The notes under the pieces: generated by a model
The model's database searches: none
Told to the model about the DNA's origin: nothing
Seen by the model: only the letters and a program-made list of their open reading frames with translations
Translations under genes and position numbers: made by a program
Part shown: positions 52,572-61,716 of the stretch, one piece after another
Numbering within the stretch: position 1 is the first letter of the stretch
Layout: each line of letters starts with the position of its first letter
Source of the DNA: Chitinophaga niabensis
GTDB lineage: Bacteria > Bacteroidota > Bacteroidia > Chitinophagales > Chitinophagaceae
DNA: 64,000 nucleotides
NCBI RefSeq assembly: GCF_039545795.1
Contig: NZ_CP154260.1
Location: 4,717,001 to 4,781,000, forward strand
Reading direction: 5' to 3'

Positions 52572-53150
52572 TTAGTCTTTTATGCCATAGTATGCCTGCA
52601 CAGCTTTGTAATTATTCAGGTCCACAGGCGCTTTCCTGGCAGTTTGCCCACCCGGTATGAGTATGTAGCGGTATTGACGGACCTTCACACTCTGGGCATT
52701 CACACCAGTGCTTGCGTTAGCATTGGAATACAGCTCTATCAGTGCAGGTGAGTAAGTAGCTGTAATATAAAGCCCCAGGAAAGGATCAGCTATAGGCAAA
52801 GCCTCTACTACGGGTGCTGCTGCAGTACCATAGTTGAAATACACTCTCATTTCTCCGGATGTTAACATGGCGGCGTTCAGCTTCGGCGCAGGAATTGAAG
52901 CAAAATATCCATAGATAGTATCTCCCGCTGCGTTATCATCCACTTCGTATGTTACATCCAGCCATGCGGAATAGATCACATTGGCAGTTCCGGCAGGACC
53001 AGCGGGGCCGGCGGGACCAGCAGGGCCAGCAGGACCGGCAGGACCAGCGGGGCCGGCAGGACCGGCAGATCCATCTTTGGAACAGGAAACAAAAAATACT
53101 GCTACGGCCATTAGTGAAACGTATAAGATTCTGGTCATCATGCTCTTCAT
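52572..53150 (-). CDS. Collagen-like lipoprotein
   Basis: 192 residues. A lipoprotein signal ends F-F-V-S-C-S-K-D-G (Cys23). Directly after it come eight Gly-Pro-Ala triplets (about 30-53), enough for a short collagen-type triple helix, and then a beta-rich C-terminal domain (about 57-192) with A-W-L-D-V-T-Y and V-R-Q-Y-R-Y-I-L-I-P-G-G. Proteins of this form are common in Bacteroidota; the C-terminal domain probably trimerises and displays itself away from the membrane. The repeat DNA is built of 9-bp units, so triplet number may vary between strains. Confidence 0.8.
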   Translation of the reverse strand: MKSMMTRILYVSLMAVAVFFVSCSKDGSAGPAGPAGPAGPAGPAGPAGPAGPAGTANVIYSAWLDVTYEVDDNAAGDTIYGYFASIPAPKLNAAMLTSGEMRVYFNYGTAAAPVVEALPIADPFLGLYITATYSPALIELYSNANASTGVNAQSVKVRQYRYILIPGGQTARKAPVDLNNYKAVQAYYGIKD

Positions 53151-53580
53151 AAAAAAAAGTTGATTTGGTTATTAAAATAGGTAGAGTTGTTATTTCTGTT
53201 TATCGGCCCAGGGGATCAAACACTTCCGGGAACGTAGCGTTAAAAAGCATGGGCGGTAAATTATTATATGTGTTACAATTTGGTTGATATATTATTGTGG
53301 TTTCAAACAATCTCTTTCACGGTACTCTCTAACAATGGAGGATTTGGGCATGCGACAGTTGCATCTTCACTGTATTTAAGTTACAATTAAAATCGATGCT
53401 TTTTTCAATTTTTACATGGCTTTTTTACGGGCTGATTTTTTACCGATATATCAATAATCCCGTTAAAATTATTGATATATCGCTAATCTTTTCCCCGGAT
53501 TTTCATTTAAAATACTGTATTTCAACGGATTGCAATCAGGGCACAGAGATTGAATAATGTACTGCCTAATTACATGAGCC
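53151..53580. other. Intergenic region before the AraC-type gene, with inverted repeat
   Basis: 430 bases without genes between divergent transcription units. Apart from the 15-bp inverted repeat at 53444-53482, listed separately, nothing recognisable was seen. It should hold promoters for the collagen-like gene and the AraC-type regulator. Confidence 0.4.
53444..53482. promoter_or_regulatory. Perfect 15-bp inverted repeat upstream of the AraC-type gene
   Basis: CGATATATCAATAAT at 53444-53458 and its exact complement at 53468-53482, nine-base spacer, 98 bases before the AraC-type start. It has no T-run and is AT-rich, so a protein-binding site is more likely than a terminator. Confidence 0.5.
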
Positions 53581-54396
53581 ATGAACATATCCACTATCAG
53601 CGAATTTGAAATACATACCCTGGAATGGTTCGCAAAAAACCAGGTTAACGCCAAGCACCATACATATGAGATCCTGTGGGTGAAACGGGGAGAAGGTTTC
53701 CTGAAAATGGGATCTGAGGAGTCTGAGATCACCCGGCAAACTGTTTACTGTTTACAGCCTGGTCAGTTAAAACAACTGGTCCCGGCCGAAAAACTGGAGG
53801 GGTATTACATTTCCATGTCGGCAGATTTCCTGCAGCTGGCGGAAACCACCCTGAGCTTTTCTCTTTTGTCCGCACAAAACGATCTTTTACAAATACCGAT
53901 AGATGAAGAAACAGAAACTGAGGTGGAAGAGATCCTTAGCAAAATGCGGAAAGAATTCGTCAATTATTTTTCGTTCCGCTTAGAGATCCTGAAGGGTTTG
54001 TTCAAGATCTTCCTGCTATATACTTCCCGGAAATATTCCTATACGGTGATCTTTACAAAAGATGCCGAGTTGCTTCGCCGGTTTATGCAGTTACTGAAGG
54101 AACATTTCATCACCAAGAAAATGGTTACAGATTATGCTTATGAATTAAACATTACTCCCAGCTATCTCAACCAGGTAGTAAAAAAAATCTCCGGTTATAC
54201 GGCCAGTTACCATATCCAGCAATACCTGGTAAAGGAAGCAAAAAGACTGGCCATCCATTCCAACCGCAGTATGAAGGAAATTGCCTATGCACTTGGGTTT
54301 AATGATATGGCACATTTCAGCAAGTTCTTTAAAAATAATTCCGGTGTTAACTTCACTAATTTCAAGAAAGGCATTTCCGTTATGATCCAGCATTAA
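53581..54396 (+). CDS. AraC-family transcriptional regulator
   Basis: 271 residues. The N-terminal cupin-like sensor (about 10-100) has the Bacteroidota pattern H-T-Y-E-I-L-W-V-K-R-G-E-G. The C-terminal double helix-turn-helix (about 165-265) shows I-T-P-S-Y-L-N-Q-V-V-K-K-I-S-G, I-Q-Q-Y-L-V-K-E-A-K-R-L and A-Y-A-L-G-F-N-D-M-A-H-F-S-K-F-F-K. The target is unknown; the inverted repeat upstream could be its own site. It is followed 61 bases later by the TPR kinase gene. Confidence 0.93.
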   Translation: MNISTISEFEIHTLEWFAKNQVNAKHHTYEILWVKRGEGFLKMGSEESEITRQTVYCLQPGQLKQLVPAEKLEGYYISMSADFLQLAETTLSFSLLSAQNDLLQIPIDEETETEVEEILSKMRKEFVNYFSFRLEILKGLFKIFLLYTSRKYSYTVIFTKDAELLRRFMQLLKEHFITKKMVTDYAYELNITPSYLNQVVKKISGYTASYHIQQYLVKEAKRLAIHSNRSMKEIAYALGFNDMAHFSKFFKNNSGVNFTNFKKGISVMIQH

Positions 54397-54457
54397 CAAT
54401 ACTTTGCGGGAATAATTTAAGAAATAAAAAAATCCGAAAAACGTATCTTAGCAGCAC

Positions 54458-56770
54458 ATGTCCCTACTTATGATACGATATTTGATAAGATGTTTTTTTC
54501 TCCTATGCGTATGTGTGTTCTTACAGAATGTGGTTAACGGGCAATCTCCCCAGAGCAGTTATGACATGCTTAAACAACGGTTATTAGTGGCCGGTACAGG
54601 TAATTTTATCTTTAACGAAAGCCGTGGCCTGATAGACCGGGACAGTGCCAACCTGTTTGCATGCCGGATGTATGGATACAACCGTTTATTACCTTACAAT
54701 GAAGGATTCAGCGATGGTGTTATTTCTCCCACCAGCAAACTGATCGATGCGGGAAAGATAGGGGTGATCACCAATCTCCTGAATTATACGGAAGGGGTGA
54801 ACAAGATGAGGATATTGCTGGAGCTGGGTACTTATTATCTTTTTAAACCCGGCAGTGAAAAAACGGATATGGACAGTGCGTGGTTTTTCCTTCAACAGGC
54901 AAATACCAATGGGGAACCTGAATGTCTTAGCCTGCTGGGGAAATATTACTACCAGGCCGGTAACATAGCAGAAAGTCAAAAGTGTTTTTCAAAGGTGGTG
55001 GATGCTGCAGGAGCTGACCCTGCAAACCTTGCGCCGGCTTATGAAAACCAGGGGAAATATCTGCCGGACCAGGACCCTAAAAAAATAAGTTACCTGGAAA
55101 GAGCGCTGGCGCTTTATCGCAAACTGCGGATGAAGGAAAAGGAAATTGAAGTAAGGATGTATATCGCGGATGCTGACCGCTCACTTGCGGAAAAACAATG
55201 GCAGCAAATATTGCAACTTCAGCAAAACATTGGTTTCCGTCATACTTTATATACAGCTTACGCCCTTTCCTGTTTAGCTGATCAGAAATCTGCGCTTTCT
55301 TATGCCCGCCAAGCCTTAGACAATATGCAGGAAACGGGAGATTCTGCGCTCGCTTGTCTTTTTTACACCAGGATGGGAACCGTGTACAGTCATTTAAACA
55401 AACCGGAGGAAGCATTGGCCTGGTATCAGAAGTCCTATGCGGGGAAGAAGAGTGCAGCCACACAGGACTTCTGGTATAAAGGTTTTATCAGTGCGGCTAA
55501 CCTGCTGGCATTTTTGGGACAGGCTGAAGAAGCATTATCCCTCATGCAGGAAATAACAGCCAGCTTCCCTCCTACCAATACTTCCGATAAAATGCGCCTG
55601 GCTTTCATTAAAGGGCATAGCTACGAACTTCTGAAAGATAATACACTGGCGGCGGTGAACTATGATGCTTTCACTTCCATGGCAGAGCAGTTTCCATTGC
55701 CAACCAATTATACAGAAACACCGGAAGCGTTTTACCAGGTATCCCTTTTTTATTTCAACCAGGGACAAATGGCGAAAGCAAGGACCTATCTCCAGAAAGC
55801 CCTTGATTTTACTTCCGGCAGCATGGGCCTTCAAAACCTGGCCGGCGTTCATCTCCTGTTTTCCAAACTGGATTCGGCCGCGGGGAGATATGCCTCCGCT
55901 TTACAGTATCGTATCAAATATACTTTTTACCGGGATTCCCTTCTCGGTAATCAAATGCAGGAGTTAATGGCGAAGTATGAAACAGACAAGAAAGATCAGA
56001 ACATCCAGCTACTCACACAATCCGGCAAACTGCAAGAGGCCGCCTTACAACAATCCGGTTTCCTGCGTAATATTATACTTGGCAGCCTTGCGGCCTTACT
56101 GATCATTGCAGGATTACTCTTCAACCAGTACAGGCTGAAGCAGGTGGCAAATGCGAAACACACTGATCTGCAGCACCTGGTAAATGAGAAGGAATGGCTG
56201 CTGAAAGAAGCGAATTACCGGGTGAAAAATAATCTTCAGACCATTGTAAGCCTGCTGGGCTCTCAATCTTCCGTGCAGGACAGCCAGAACAGGATATACG
56301 CGATGTCTCTCATCAACCGGAGATCAGAAAACGCAGCGGCTGTAGACATCCGTTCCTATTTACCCGAACTGGTGAACCACCTGCGCGAAAGCTTTGATGT
56401 AAGCCGGCAGATCCATATTCATCTGAACCTCCCTCCTCTTGAACTGGATGTATCACAAGCGGTGCCTGTTACCCTGATCATCAATGAAGCCATCACCAAT
56501 TCCATCAGGTATGCTTTTCCCCGGAAAGAGATCGGCCAGGAGATCAGTGTTTGCATGGAACAGGAAGCTGATAATGAAATAACCCTTACCATTGCAGACA
56601 ATGGTATTGGCATGTTACCGGACCTGGACAGTCACTTGGGATTAAAACTCATGGATGGACTGGTAGACGATATAAATGGTACCTTTGCCATCAGATCCGC
56701 AGAAGGTACTACCATTTCCATTCATTTTATGGCTAACACACCTCTGCATAAAGCCCGTCATGCCGTATGA
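54458..56770 (+). CDS. TPR sensor kinase of the HisKA_2 type with Tyr in place of the phosphoacceptor His
   Basis: 770 residues: signal peptide (cut near V-N-G-Q), TPR repeats (about 100-490), one membrane helix (about 532-550) and a HisKA_2-type domain reading K-E-A-N-Y-R-V-K-N-N-L-Q. In the family this is normally (H)-H-R-V-K-N-N-L; the residue before Arg, here Tyr587 (codon TAC at 56216-56218), is the phosphoacceptor His. The ATPase domain looks intact: N-E-A-I-T-N-S-I-R-Y-A-F, A-D-N-G-I-G-M and G-L-K-L-M-D-G-L. It overlaps the next gene by four bases (ATGA), so the two are coupled. Confidence 0.88.
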   Translation: MSLLMIRYLIRCFFLLCVCVFLQNVVNGQSPQSSYDMLKQRLLVAGTGNFIFNESRGLIDRDSANLFACRMYGYNRLLPYNEGFSDGVISPTSKLIDAGKIGVITNLLNYTEGVNKMRILLELGTYYLFKPGSEKTDMDSAWFFLQQANTNGEPECLSLLGKYYYQAGNIAESQKCFSKVVDAAGADPANLAPAYENQGKYLPDQDPKKISYLERALALYRKLRMKEKEIEVRMYIADADRSLAEKQWQQILQLQQNIGFRHTLYTAYALSCLADQKSALSYARQALDNMQETGDSALACLFYTRMGTVYSHLNKPEEALAWYQKSYAGKKSAATQDFWYKGFISAANLLAFLGQAEEALSLMQEITASFPPTNTSDKMRLAFIKGHSYELLKDNTLAAVNYDAFTSMAEQFPLPTNYTETPEAFYQVSLFYFNQGQMAKARTYLQKALDFTSGSMGLQNLAGVHLLFSKLDSAAGRYASALQYRIKYTFYRDSLLGNQMQELMAKYETDKKDQNIQLLTQSGKLQEAALQQSGFLRNIILGSLAALLIIAGLLFNQYRLKQVANAKHTDLQHLVNEKEWLLKEANYRVKNNLQTIVSLLGSQSSVQDSQNRIYAMSLINRRSENAAAVDIRSYLPELVNHLRESFDVSRQIHIHLNLPPLELDVSQAVPVTLIINEAITNSIRYAFPRKEIGQEISVCMEQEADNEITLTIADNGIGMLPDLDSHLGLKLMDGLVDDINGTFAIRSAEGTTISIHFMANTPLHKARHAV

Positions 56771-58122
56771 GAGAAAAGATCCTGATCGTAGAAGATCAGT
56801 TCATAGAGGCAAATAACTTACAGCGCATGCTTAAAGCAGCAGACTATGAGGTCTGTGGTATTGCGCGTTCCGTTGAAATTGCATTGAATTTAATTGAGAA
56901 AGAAGTACCAGACCTGGTACTACTGGATATTTATTTAAAAGGCCCTCAGACGGGTATTGATCTTGCCCATATCTTAAGAGAAAAAAAAATCGCCTTCATC
57001 TATCTTTCCGCCAATTCCAACAAAGCTACACTTGATGCAGCAAAAGCCACCCGGCCTTATGGCTTCCTGGTAAAACCATTCCGGGAGAAGGATGTACTGA
57101 TCATGCTGGAAGTAGCCCATTACCTGCATGCGAACAGCCTGGATGCGATCATGCAGCAAAAGCCCCCGATAGTAGCGGCGGATAGTTTTTCCGGTATTAT
57201 CGGGAAAAGCCCTAAGCTCCAGACAGTACTGGAACATCTCCGGATTGTTGCACCTGTGGACACATCTGTATTGATCCTTGGGGAAAGCGGCACGGGTAAA
57301 GAGCGGATTGCGGAATGCATTCACGCATTATCTCCCAGGAAGTCACATCCACTGGTTAAAGTGAATTGCGGTGCACTGCCCTCTACTTTAATAGAATCGA
57401 TCCTGTTCGGTCATGAGAAAGGTGCCTTCACCGGGGCCACCGAAAGGAAGATCGGAAAGTTTGAACAGGCTGGTAAAGGCACTATTTTCTTAGATGAGAT
57501 CGGGGAACTTCCGCCGGATGTGCAGGTAAAACTGCTGCGGACTTTACAGGAAAAAGAAATAGAACGGCTGGGCGGGCATGAAGTGATCAAAGCAGATGTG
57601 CGCATCATTGCTGCCACTAATCGTGACCTTGAAAAAGAAATGGCGGAAGGCCGCTTCCGGATGGACCTCTATTACCGGCTGAATGTATTTCCACTGTACC
57701 TTCCTGCACTGAGGGACCGTAAGGAAGATATCCCCTTACTTGTTGAGCACTTCGTTCAGCATTTCTCCCAAAAGATCGGGAAGGCACCTATGCGGGTATC
57801 CGATGGTTTTATGCATGAGTTGATGCATCACAACTGGCCGGGGAATATCCGGGAACTGGAGAACACCATTGAAAGAGCAGTGCTGCTTGCACAGGAAGGT
57901 TTGATCAAAAAAACCAGCGCCCTTCCTGCACAAAGCAAAACGATTGCTTCCATGGAAGAACATGAAAGGAATCATATCATTGATGCACTGCGGAAATGTA
58001 ATGGTAAGATCTTCGGAAAAAATGGCGCAGCGGAATTGCTGGGGCTGAAGGTTTCCACGCTTAACTCCCGGATCAAAAAACTGGGGATTGAAAAGAGCCA
58101 TGTTAATCCGGGAGGTTATTAG
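56767..58122 (+). CDS. Sigma-54-dependent response regulator (NtrC type)
   Basis: 451 residues. Receiver domain (1-120) with Asp54 in L-L-D-I-Y-L and Lys in L-V-K-P-F; AAA domain with G-E-S-G-T-G-K-E (172-179), the sigma-54 contact loop G-A-F-T-G-A (219-224) and D-E-I-G-E-L-P-P; and a C-terminal Fis-like helix-turn-helix (G-A-A-E-L-L-G-L-K-V-S-T-L-N-S-R-I). It activates sigma-54 promoters when phosphorylated. Translation is coupled to the kinase upstream, which lacks the usual His, so the source of its phosphate is unclear. Confidence 0.95.
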   Translation: MREKILIVEDQFIEANNLQRMLKAADYEVCGIARSVEIALNLIEKEVPDLVLLDIYLKGPQTGIDLAHILREKKIAFIYLSANSNKATLDAAKATRPYGFLVKPFREKDVLIMLEVAHYLHANSLDAIMQQKPPIVAADSFSGIIGKSPKLQTVLEHLRIVAPVDTSVLILGESGTGKERIAECIHALSPRKSHPLVKVNCGALPSTLIESILFGHEKGAFTGATERKIGKFEQAGKGTIFLDEIGELPPDVQVKLLRTLQEKEIERLGGHEVIKADVRIIAATNRDLEKEMAEGRFRMDLYYRLNVFPLYLPALRDRKEDIPLLVEHFVQHFSQKIGKAPMRVSDGFMHELMHHNWPGNIRELENTIERAVLLAQEGLIKKTSALPAQSKTIASMEEHERNHIIDALRKCNGKIFGKNGAAELLGLKVSTLNSRIKKLGIEKSHVNPGGY

Positions 58123-58157
58123 TTCCTGCGTTACGTGAAGCCTGTCATGCGCTCCCT

Positions 58158-59006
58158 TTACTCCGCGTAATTATTAACGAAGTTGATGATGTGCCCCGCA
58201 GACAATACCGGATACTGATGTTGCGGGCCATGGCCTGCCTGCGGAAAAACCATGATGTACAGGTTCTGCCAATCCCTTGTTAACACATACCAGTTCTCTA
58301 CAGGGAATACCACATCATGATCTCCTGATATGACCAGCACAGGTGTTTTCAAACGGCCCATTTTTTCTCGTGAATTAAATGCATCTTCAATATAATCCGC
58401 GCCTCCCTGAAAATAGCGTATCCATTTTTCTTCTTCCACCGGTATATCCAGATCCGTTACGCGCTGCGCCAGTCTTGCGTGGCTAAAGGCTCCTGCTCTT
58501 CTGCTCAATGCAGATGCAGGTTCAAAGAACAGGATCATTTCATCTTCCAGGTCGTTCACCGGATGAGCAGAAGTTTCCAGGAAGATCTGTTCCATTGGAT
58601 GCGCATTCTGTCCGGGAGGCTTTGTACCGATCAGGATGGTGTGGGAGATCATTTCAGGATAATGCGTGGAGAAGATTTGTGCTACCATGCCCCCGTAAGA
58701 CCATCCGCCGATAATGAATTTCTTCAGAGAGAGCGCTGCCGCCAGGTGTTTCACATCTTCTGCCACTTCTGCCATCACTATGGGTAATTCTCCTGCAGAT
58801 AACCCGATGCCTGAGTAATCAAAAATGATCACCTGGAATTTTTGGGCCAGGGCATCAATAAACGCAGGGTCCCATGTATCCAGGATACCTCTGAAGCGGT
58901 TGCACAAAATGAAAGGTGTGCCGCTGCCTATTGATCTGTAGGCCAGTTTTCTTCCACCGGCTTCTACGTAGGCTGTCTGAACGTTTGATGTAGTAGTTGT
59001 TGTCAT
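58158..59006 (-). CDS. Alpha/beta-fold hydrolase
   Basis: 282 residues. Nucleophile Ser103 in G-G-W-S-Y-G-G, the acid in V-I-S-G-D-H-D-V-V-F-P, and the His in A-G-H-G-P. The oxyanion stretch is C-N-R-F-R-G near residue 37 in place of the usual H-G, which is unusual but seen in some members. The substrate cannot be read. It is divergent from a three-gene hydrolase operon, across a region with two palindromes. Confidence 0.88.
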   Translation of the reverse strand: MTTTTTSNVQTAYVEAGGRKLAYRSIGSGTPFILCNRFRGILDTWDPAFIDALAQKFQVIIFDYSGIGLSAGELPIVMAEVAEDVKHLAAALSLKKFIIGGWSYGGMVAQIFSTHYPEMISHTILIGTKPPGQNAHPMEQIFLETSAHPVNDLEDEMILFFEPASALSRRAGAFSHARLAQRVTDLDIPVEEEKWIRYFQGGADYIEDAFNSREKMGRLKTPVLVISGDHDVVFPVENWYVLTRDWQNLYIMVFPQAGHGPQHQYPVLSAGHIINFVNNYAE

Positions 59007-59061
59007 ACTTCAAAACTAATTCAGCCTGTAAAGGGCATCAATAGCTATGTGCCGTTATCTG

Positions 59062-59126
59062 TTGTATATATACAATAGTTCCTTCTGTTTGTCAATTGAC
59101 TGACGCTACTATTAGGAATAGTTTTG
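59062..59126 (+). promoter_or_regulatory. Promoter and palindromic operators of the hydrolase operon
   Basis: TTG at 59096-59098, a 20-base spacer and TAGTTTTG at 59119-59126 fit the Bacteroidota consensus; the ATG is 24 bases further. Two perfect palindromes lie in the same region: TTGTATATATACAA (59062-59075) and GTCAATTGAC (59091-59100), the latter overlapping the upstream promoter element. They probably bind a dimeric repressor that also controls the divergent hydrolase. No regulator gene of the TetR or MarR type is adjacent. Confidence 0.55.
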
Positions 59127-59149
59127 TGACATAACAAACATAAACCTGC

Positions 59150-59929
59150 ATGAAAAAAATTCAATCAAAAACCATTGTATTCATAACAGGGGCTTATGTG
59201 AGTCATGCCTGTTGGGATCACTGGAGAAGTTATTTTGAGGAACTGGGCTATACTACCATTGCTCCCCCATGGCTGCATAAAAATGCAGATGCGGCCACAC
59301 TCCGCAACCGTCATCCGGATGCTGCATTAGCCGGGGTTTCGTTGCCTGACCTGTTGCAGTATCATATCGACATTATTAAAAAGCTGCCGGAAAAGCCCAT
59401 CCTGATCGGTCATTCATTTGGCGGACTGATGAGCCAGGTAATACTGAACAAAGGGTATGCAGCAGCATGCATTGCAATCCATGCTGTTCCTCCCCAGGGT
59501 GTAATTCCTTATGAATTTGCTTTCTTAAAATCAAATACGGCCACACTGGGATACTTTACTTCCCTTAAGAAAACTTTTCTGATGTCGTTTCAAAAATGGC
59601 AGTATGCCTTTACCAATGGTTTGCCTTTTGATCTGCAAAAAAGCAGTTACTATGAATTAGTAACACCGGAATCAAAAAGAGTAGCCAGAGGCGGGCTTGG
59701 CGGGGCGGCGCATGTGGATTTCAGCAAAGAACATGAGCCATTGTTACTACTGGCCGGCACAGAGGATCAATGTATACCGGCACACTTGTGTAAAAGGGTA
59801 TTTAAACATTACCAAAGCAAAAGTTCCGTAACAGATTATGTGGAGAAAGACAGGAATCATTTTGTACTCGGGTTGCCCACCTGGAAAGAAGATGCTGCAT
59901 TTATTTATAACTGGATAAAACAAAACTAA
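59150..59929 (+). CDS. Alpha/beta hydrolase
   Basis: 259 residues. F-I-T-G-A-Y-V-S-H (11-19) takes the oxyanion position, Ser89 in G-H-S-F-G-G is the nucleophile, the acid is in A-G-T-E-D-Q-C-I-P, and the His in D-R-N-H-F-V-L-G. The sequence resembles bacterial lysophospholipase- or esterase-like proteins without a lid. First gene of an operon with the next hydrolase (2-base gap) and a metallo-hydrolase. Confidence 0.9.
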   Translation: MKKIQSKTIVFITGAYVSHACWDHWRSYFEELGYTTIAPPWLHKNADAATLRNRHPDAALAGVSLPDLLQYHIDIIKKLPEKPILIGHSFGGLMSQVILNKGYAAACIAIHAVPPQGVIPYEFAFLKSNTATLGYFTSLKKTFLMSFQKWQYAFTNGLPFDLQKSSYYELVTPESKRVARGGLGGAAHVDFSKEHEPLLLLAGTEDQCIPAHLCKRVFKHYQSKSSVTDYVEKDRNHFVLGLPTWKEDAAFIYNWIKQN

Positions 59930-59931
59930 AT

Positions 59932-60894
59932 ATGGATAAAATAATCGACCCTTTGAACGATCCTGCCATTGAAAGTCATACCAAAGCATTCCTGAAAATC
60001 CTGAACAGCGGCGATGGTAAACCAATGGAACAATTAGCGCCTGCCGATGCGCGAAAAGTACTCGAAGATGCACAACGTTCTGTAACCGTAGATGTATCCG
60101 GCATTGTGATAACGCCCCGGATGGTGAATGGTGTTCAGATCTATATCGTTCGCCCGGAAGGTCAGACCGGTGTATTGCCAGCCTTTATGTTCTTTCATGG
60201 TGGCGGTTGGATGCTGGGAGATTTTGCCACACACAAACGTTTTGTGCGGGACCTGGTTGTTTACTCCGGTGCTGCAGCTGTGTTTGTTGAGTACAGCCGT
60301 TCTCCGGAAGCAAAATATCCCACCGCATTGAATGAATGTTATGCCGTTACCCAATGGATAGCGGAGCATGGAGCAGAGGTTGATATCGATGGTAAACGTA
60401 TAGCAGTGGTGGGCAACAGTGCAGGAGGCAACTTGGCTGCGGCAACAGCACTGATGGCAAAAGACAAAAAAGGCCCGGAGATAAAATTCCAGTTGTTATT
60501 CTGGCCCGTTACCTATCCAAACTTTGAAACGGAATCCTATCATCAATATGCCAGCTCCCGCTTCCTTACCAGGAATATGATGACCTGGTTCTGGGATAGT
60601 TATGTGGAACAGGGAGCCCGGCGGAACGAGGTCTATGCTGCTCCCCTGACTGCTTCCCCGGATCAGTTAAAAGGGTTACCTTCCACCCTGGTACAAACAG
60701 CGGAGAATGATGTTTTGAGAGATGAAGGAGAGGCTTATGCCAGGAAAATGGACAGTGCAGGTGTGCCTGTTACTTTAATGCGGGTACAGGGTATGATCCA
60801 TGATTACGGGTTATTAAATCCGCTGGCAGAGGTCCCGGCTGTACAGTCTGCTTTGAGAGCAGCAGCCACCGAGTTGAAAAAAGCACTTGCATGA
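59932..60894 (+). CDS. Alpha/beta hydrolase of the hormone-sensitive lipase family
   Basis: 320 residues. The family signature H-G-G-G-W (89-93) forms the oxyanion hole, and Ser163 in G-N-S-A-G-G-N is the nucleophile; acid and base are in T-A-E-N-D-V-L-R-D-E-G and G-M-I-H-D-Y-G. It should hydrolyse short or medium acyl esters. It overlaps the metallo-hydrolase gene by four bases (ATGA), so the products are probably needed together. Confidence 0.95.
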   Translation: MDKIIDPLNDPAIESHTKAFLKILNSGDGKPMEQLAPADARKVLEDAQRSVTVDVSGIVITPRMVNGVQIYIVRPEGQTGVLPAFMFFHGGGWMLGDFATHKRFVRDLVVYSGAAAVFVEYSRSPEAKYPTALNECYAVTQWIAEHGAEVDIDGKRIAVVGNSAGGNLAAATALMAKDKKGPEIKFQLLFWPVTYPNFETESYHQYASSRFLTRNMMTWFWDSYVEQGARRNEVYAAPLTASPDQLKGLPSTLVQTAENDVLRDEGEAYARKMDSAGVPVTLMRVQGMIHDYGLLNPLAEVPAVQSALRAAATELKKALA

Positions 60895-61673
60895 ACATAA
60901 GTGTTACACATATCGACACGGCCTGTATACTCCTGGAGATCGGAGGTTACAGGATAGTAACAGACCCTACCCTGGATAATGCAGGGCATCTTTACCATCA
61001 TGGATTTGGCGCGGTATCCCGCAAACTGGATAACCCGGCCATTCCATTAAAAGATCTTACCAACATTGATCTGATCCTGCTGAGCCATCATCAGCACAAA
61101 GATAATTTTGACACGAACGGAAAGGTATTTACTTCAAAGGTGACCCATGTGCTCTCTACTAAAAGTGCCAGTAAGGCATTACCGGGGATCACAGGACTGG
61201 ATGTGTGGCAAACACATTTCATTCCCACACCTAAGCTTAAGAATTTAAGGATCACGGCCACTCCGGCACAACATCATCCTTCCTGGATACCGGAATTTAT
61301 TGCCGGTAAAGTGATCGGTTTTATTATAGAATTTGATGGTCAGGAAAATGGCGTTATTTATATTTCAGGTGATACGGTTTATTTTTCAGGCATTGATGAA
61401 GTAGGCAGGAGATATAAGATCGATGTTGGTATTTTTCATGTAGGGGCTGTGCAGTTCCGCTACCTCTCAGGGTTTGGTGAATACACAATGGATAGCGCGG
61501 GATTAATAAAAGCAGTGAATGTGTTGCAGCCGAAAACAGTGATCCCGATACATTCGAGGGGATGGTCTCATTTTAAAGAAAAGGAATCTGTGCTGAGGGG
61601 CGTGTTGATGGGAAGTGCGGTAACGAGGGACAGAACAGTGTTCCTGAGATCCGGGGAACGGACGGAGATATGA
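60891..61673 (+). CDS. Metallo-beta-lactamase-fold hydrolase
   Basis: 260 residues. The zinc motif is S-H-H-Q-H-K-D-N-F-D: two His and one Asp of the HxHxDH site are kept, and the last His is Asn, as in a sub-group of UlaG-like proteins. Further ligands are in A-Q-H-H-P-S, S-G-D-T-V-Y and P-I-H-S-R-G-W-S-H. The substrate is unknown. Third gene of the operon with two alpha/beta hydrolases; a terminator follows. Confidence 0.9.
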   Translation: MNISVTHIDTACILLEIGGYRIVTDPTLDNAGHLYHHGFGAVSRKLDNPAIPLKDLTNIDLILLSHHQHKDNFDTNGKVFTSKVTHVLSTKSASKALPGITGLDVWQTHFIPTPKLKNLRITATPAQHHPSWIPEFIAGKVIGFIIEFDGQENGVIYISGDTVYFSGIDEVGRRYKIDVGIFHVGAVQFRYLSGFGEYTMDSAGLIKAVNVLQPKTVIPIHSRGWSHFKEKESVLRGVLMGSAVTRDRTVFLRSGERTEI

Positions 61674-61683
61674 TATTACAAAG

Positions 61684-61716
61684 AAAGCCTGTAGTACTGC
61701 TACGGGCTTTTTTTTA
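61684..61716. terminator. Terminator of the hydrolase operon
   Basis: AAAGCCTGTAG at 61684-61694 pairs with CTACGGGCTTT at 61700-61710 (one wobble), followed by further T. The stop codon of the convergent DUF763 gene lies at the end of the T-run. Confidence 0.85.

Noticed and set aside
52997..53064. Repeat array as a possible CRISPR
   Set aside because: The 9-base periodic DNA encodes Gly-Pro-Ala triplets in frame; there are no spacers.
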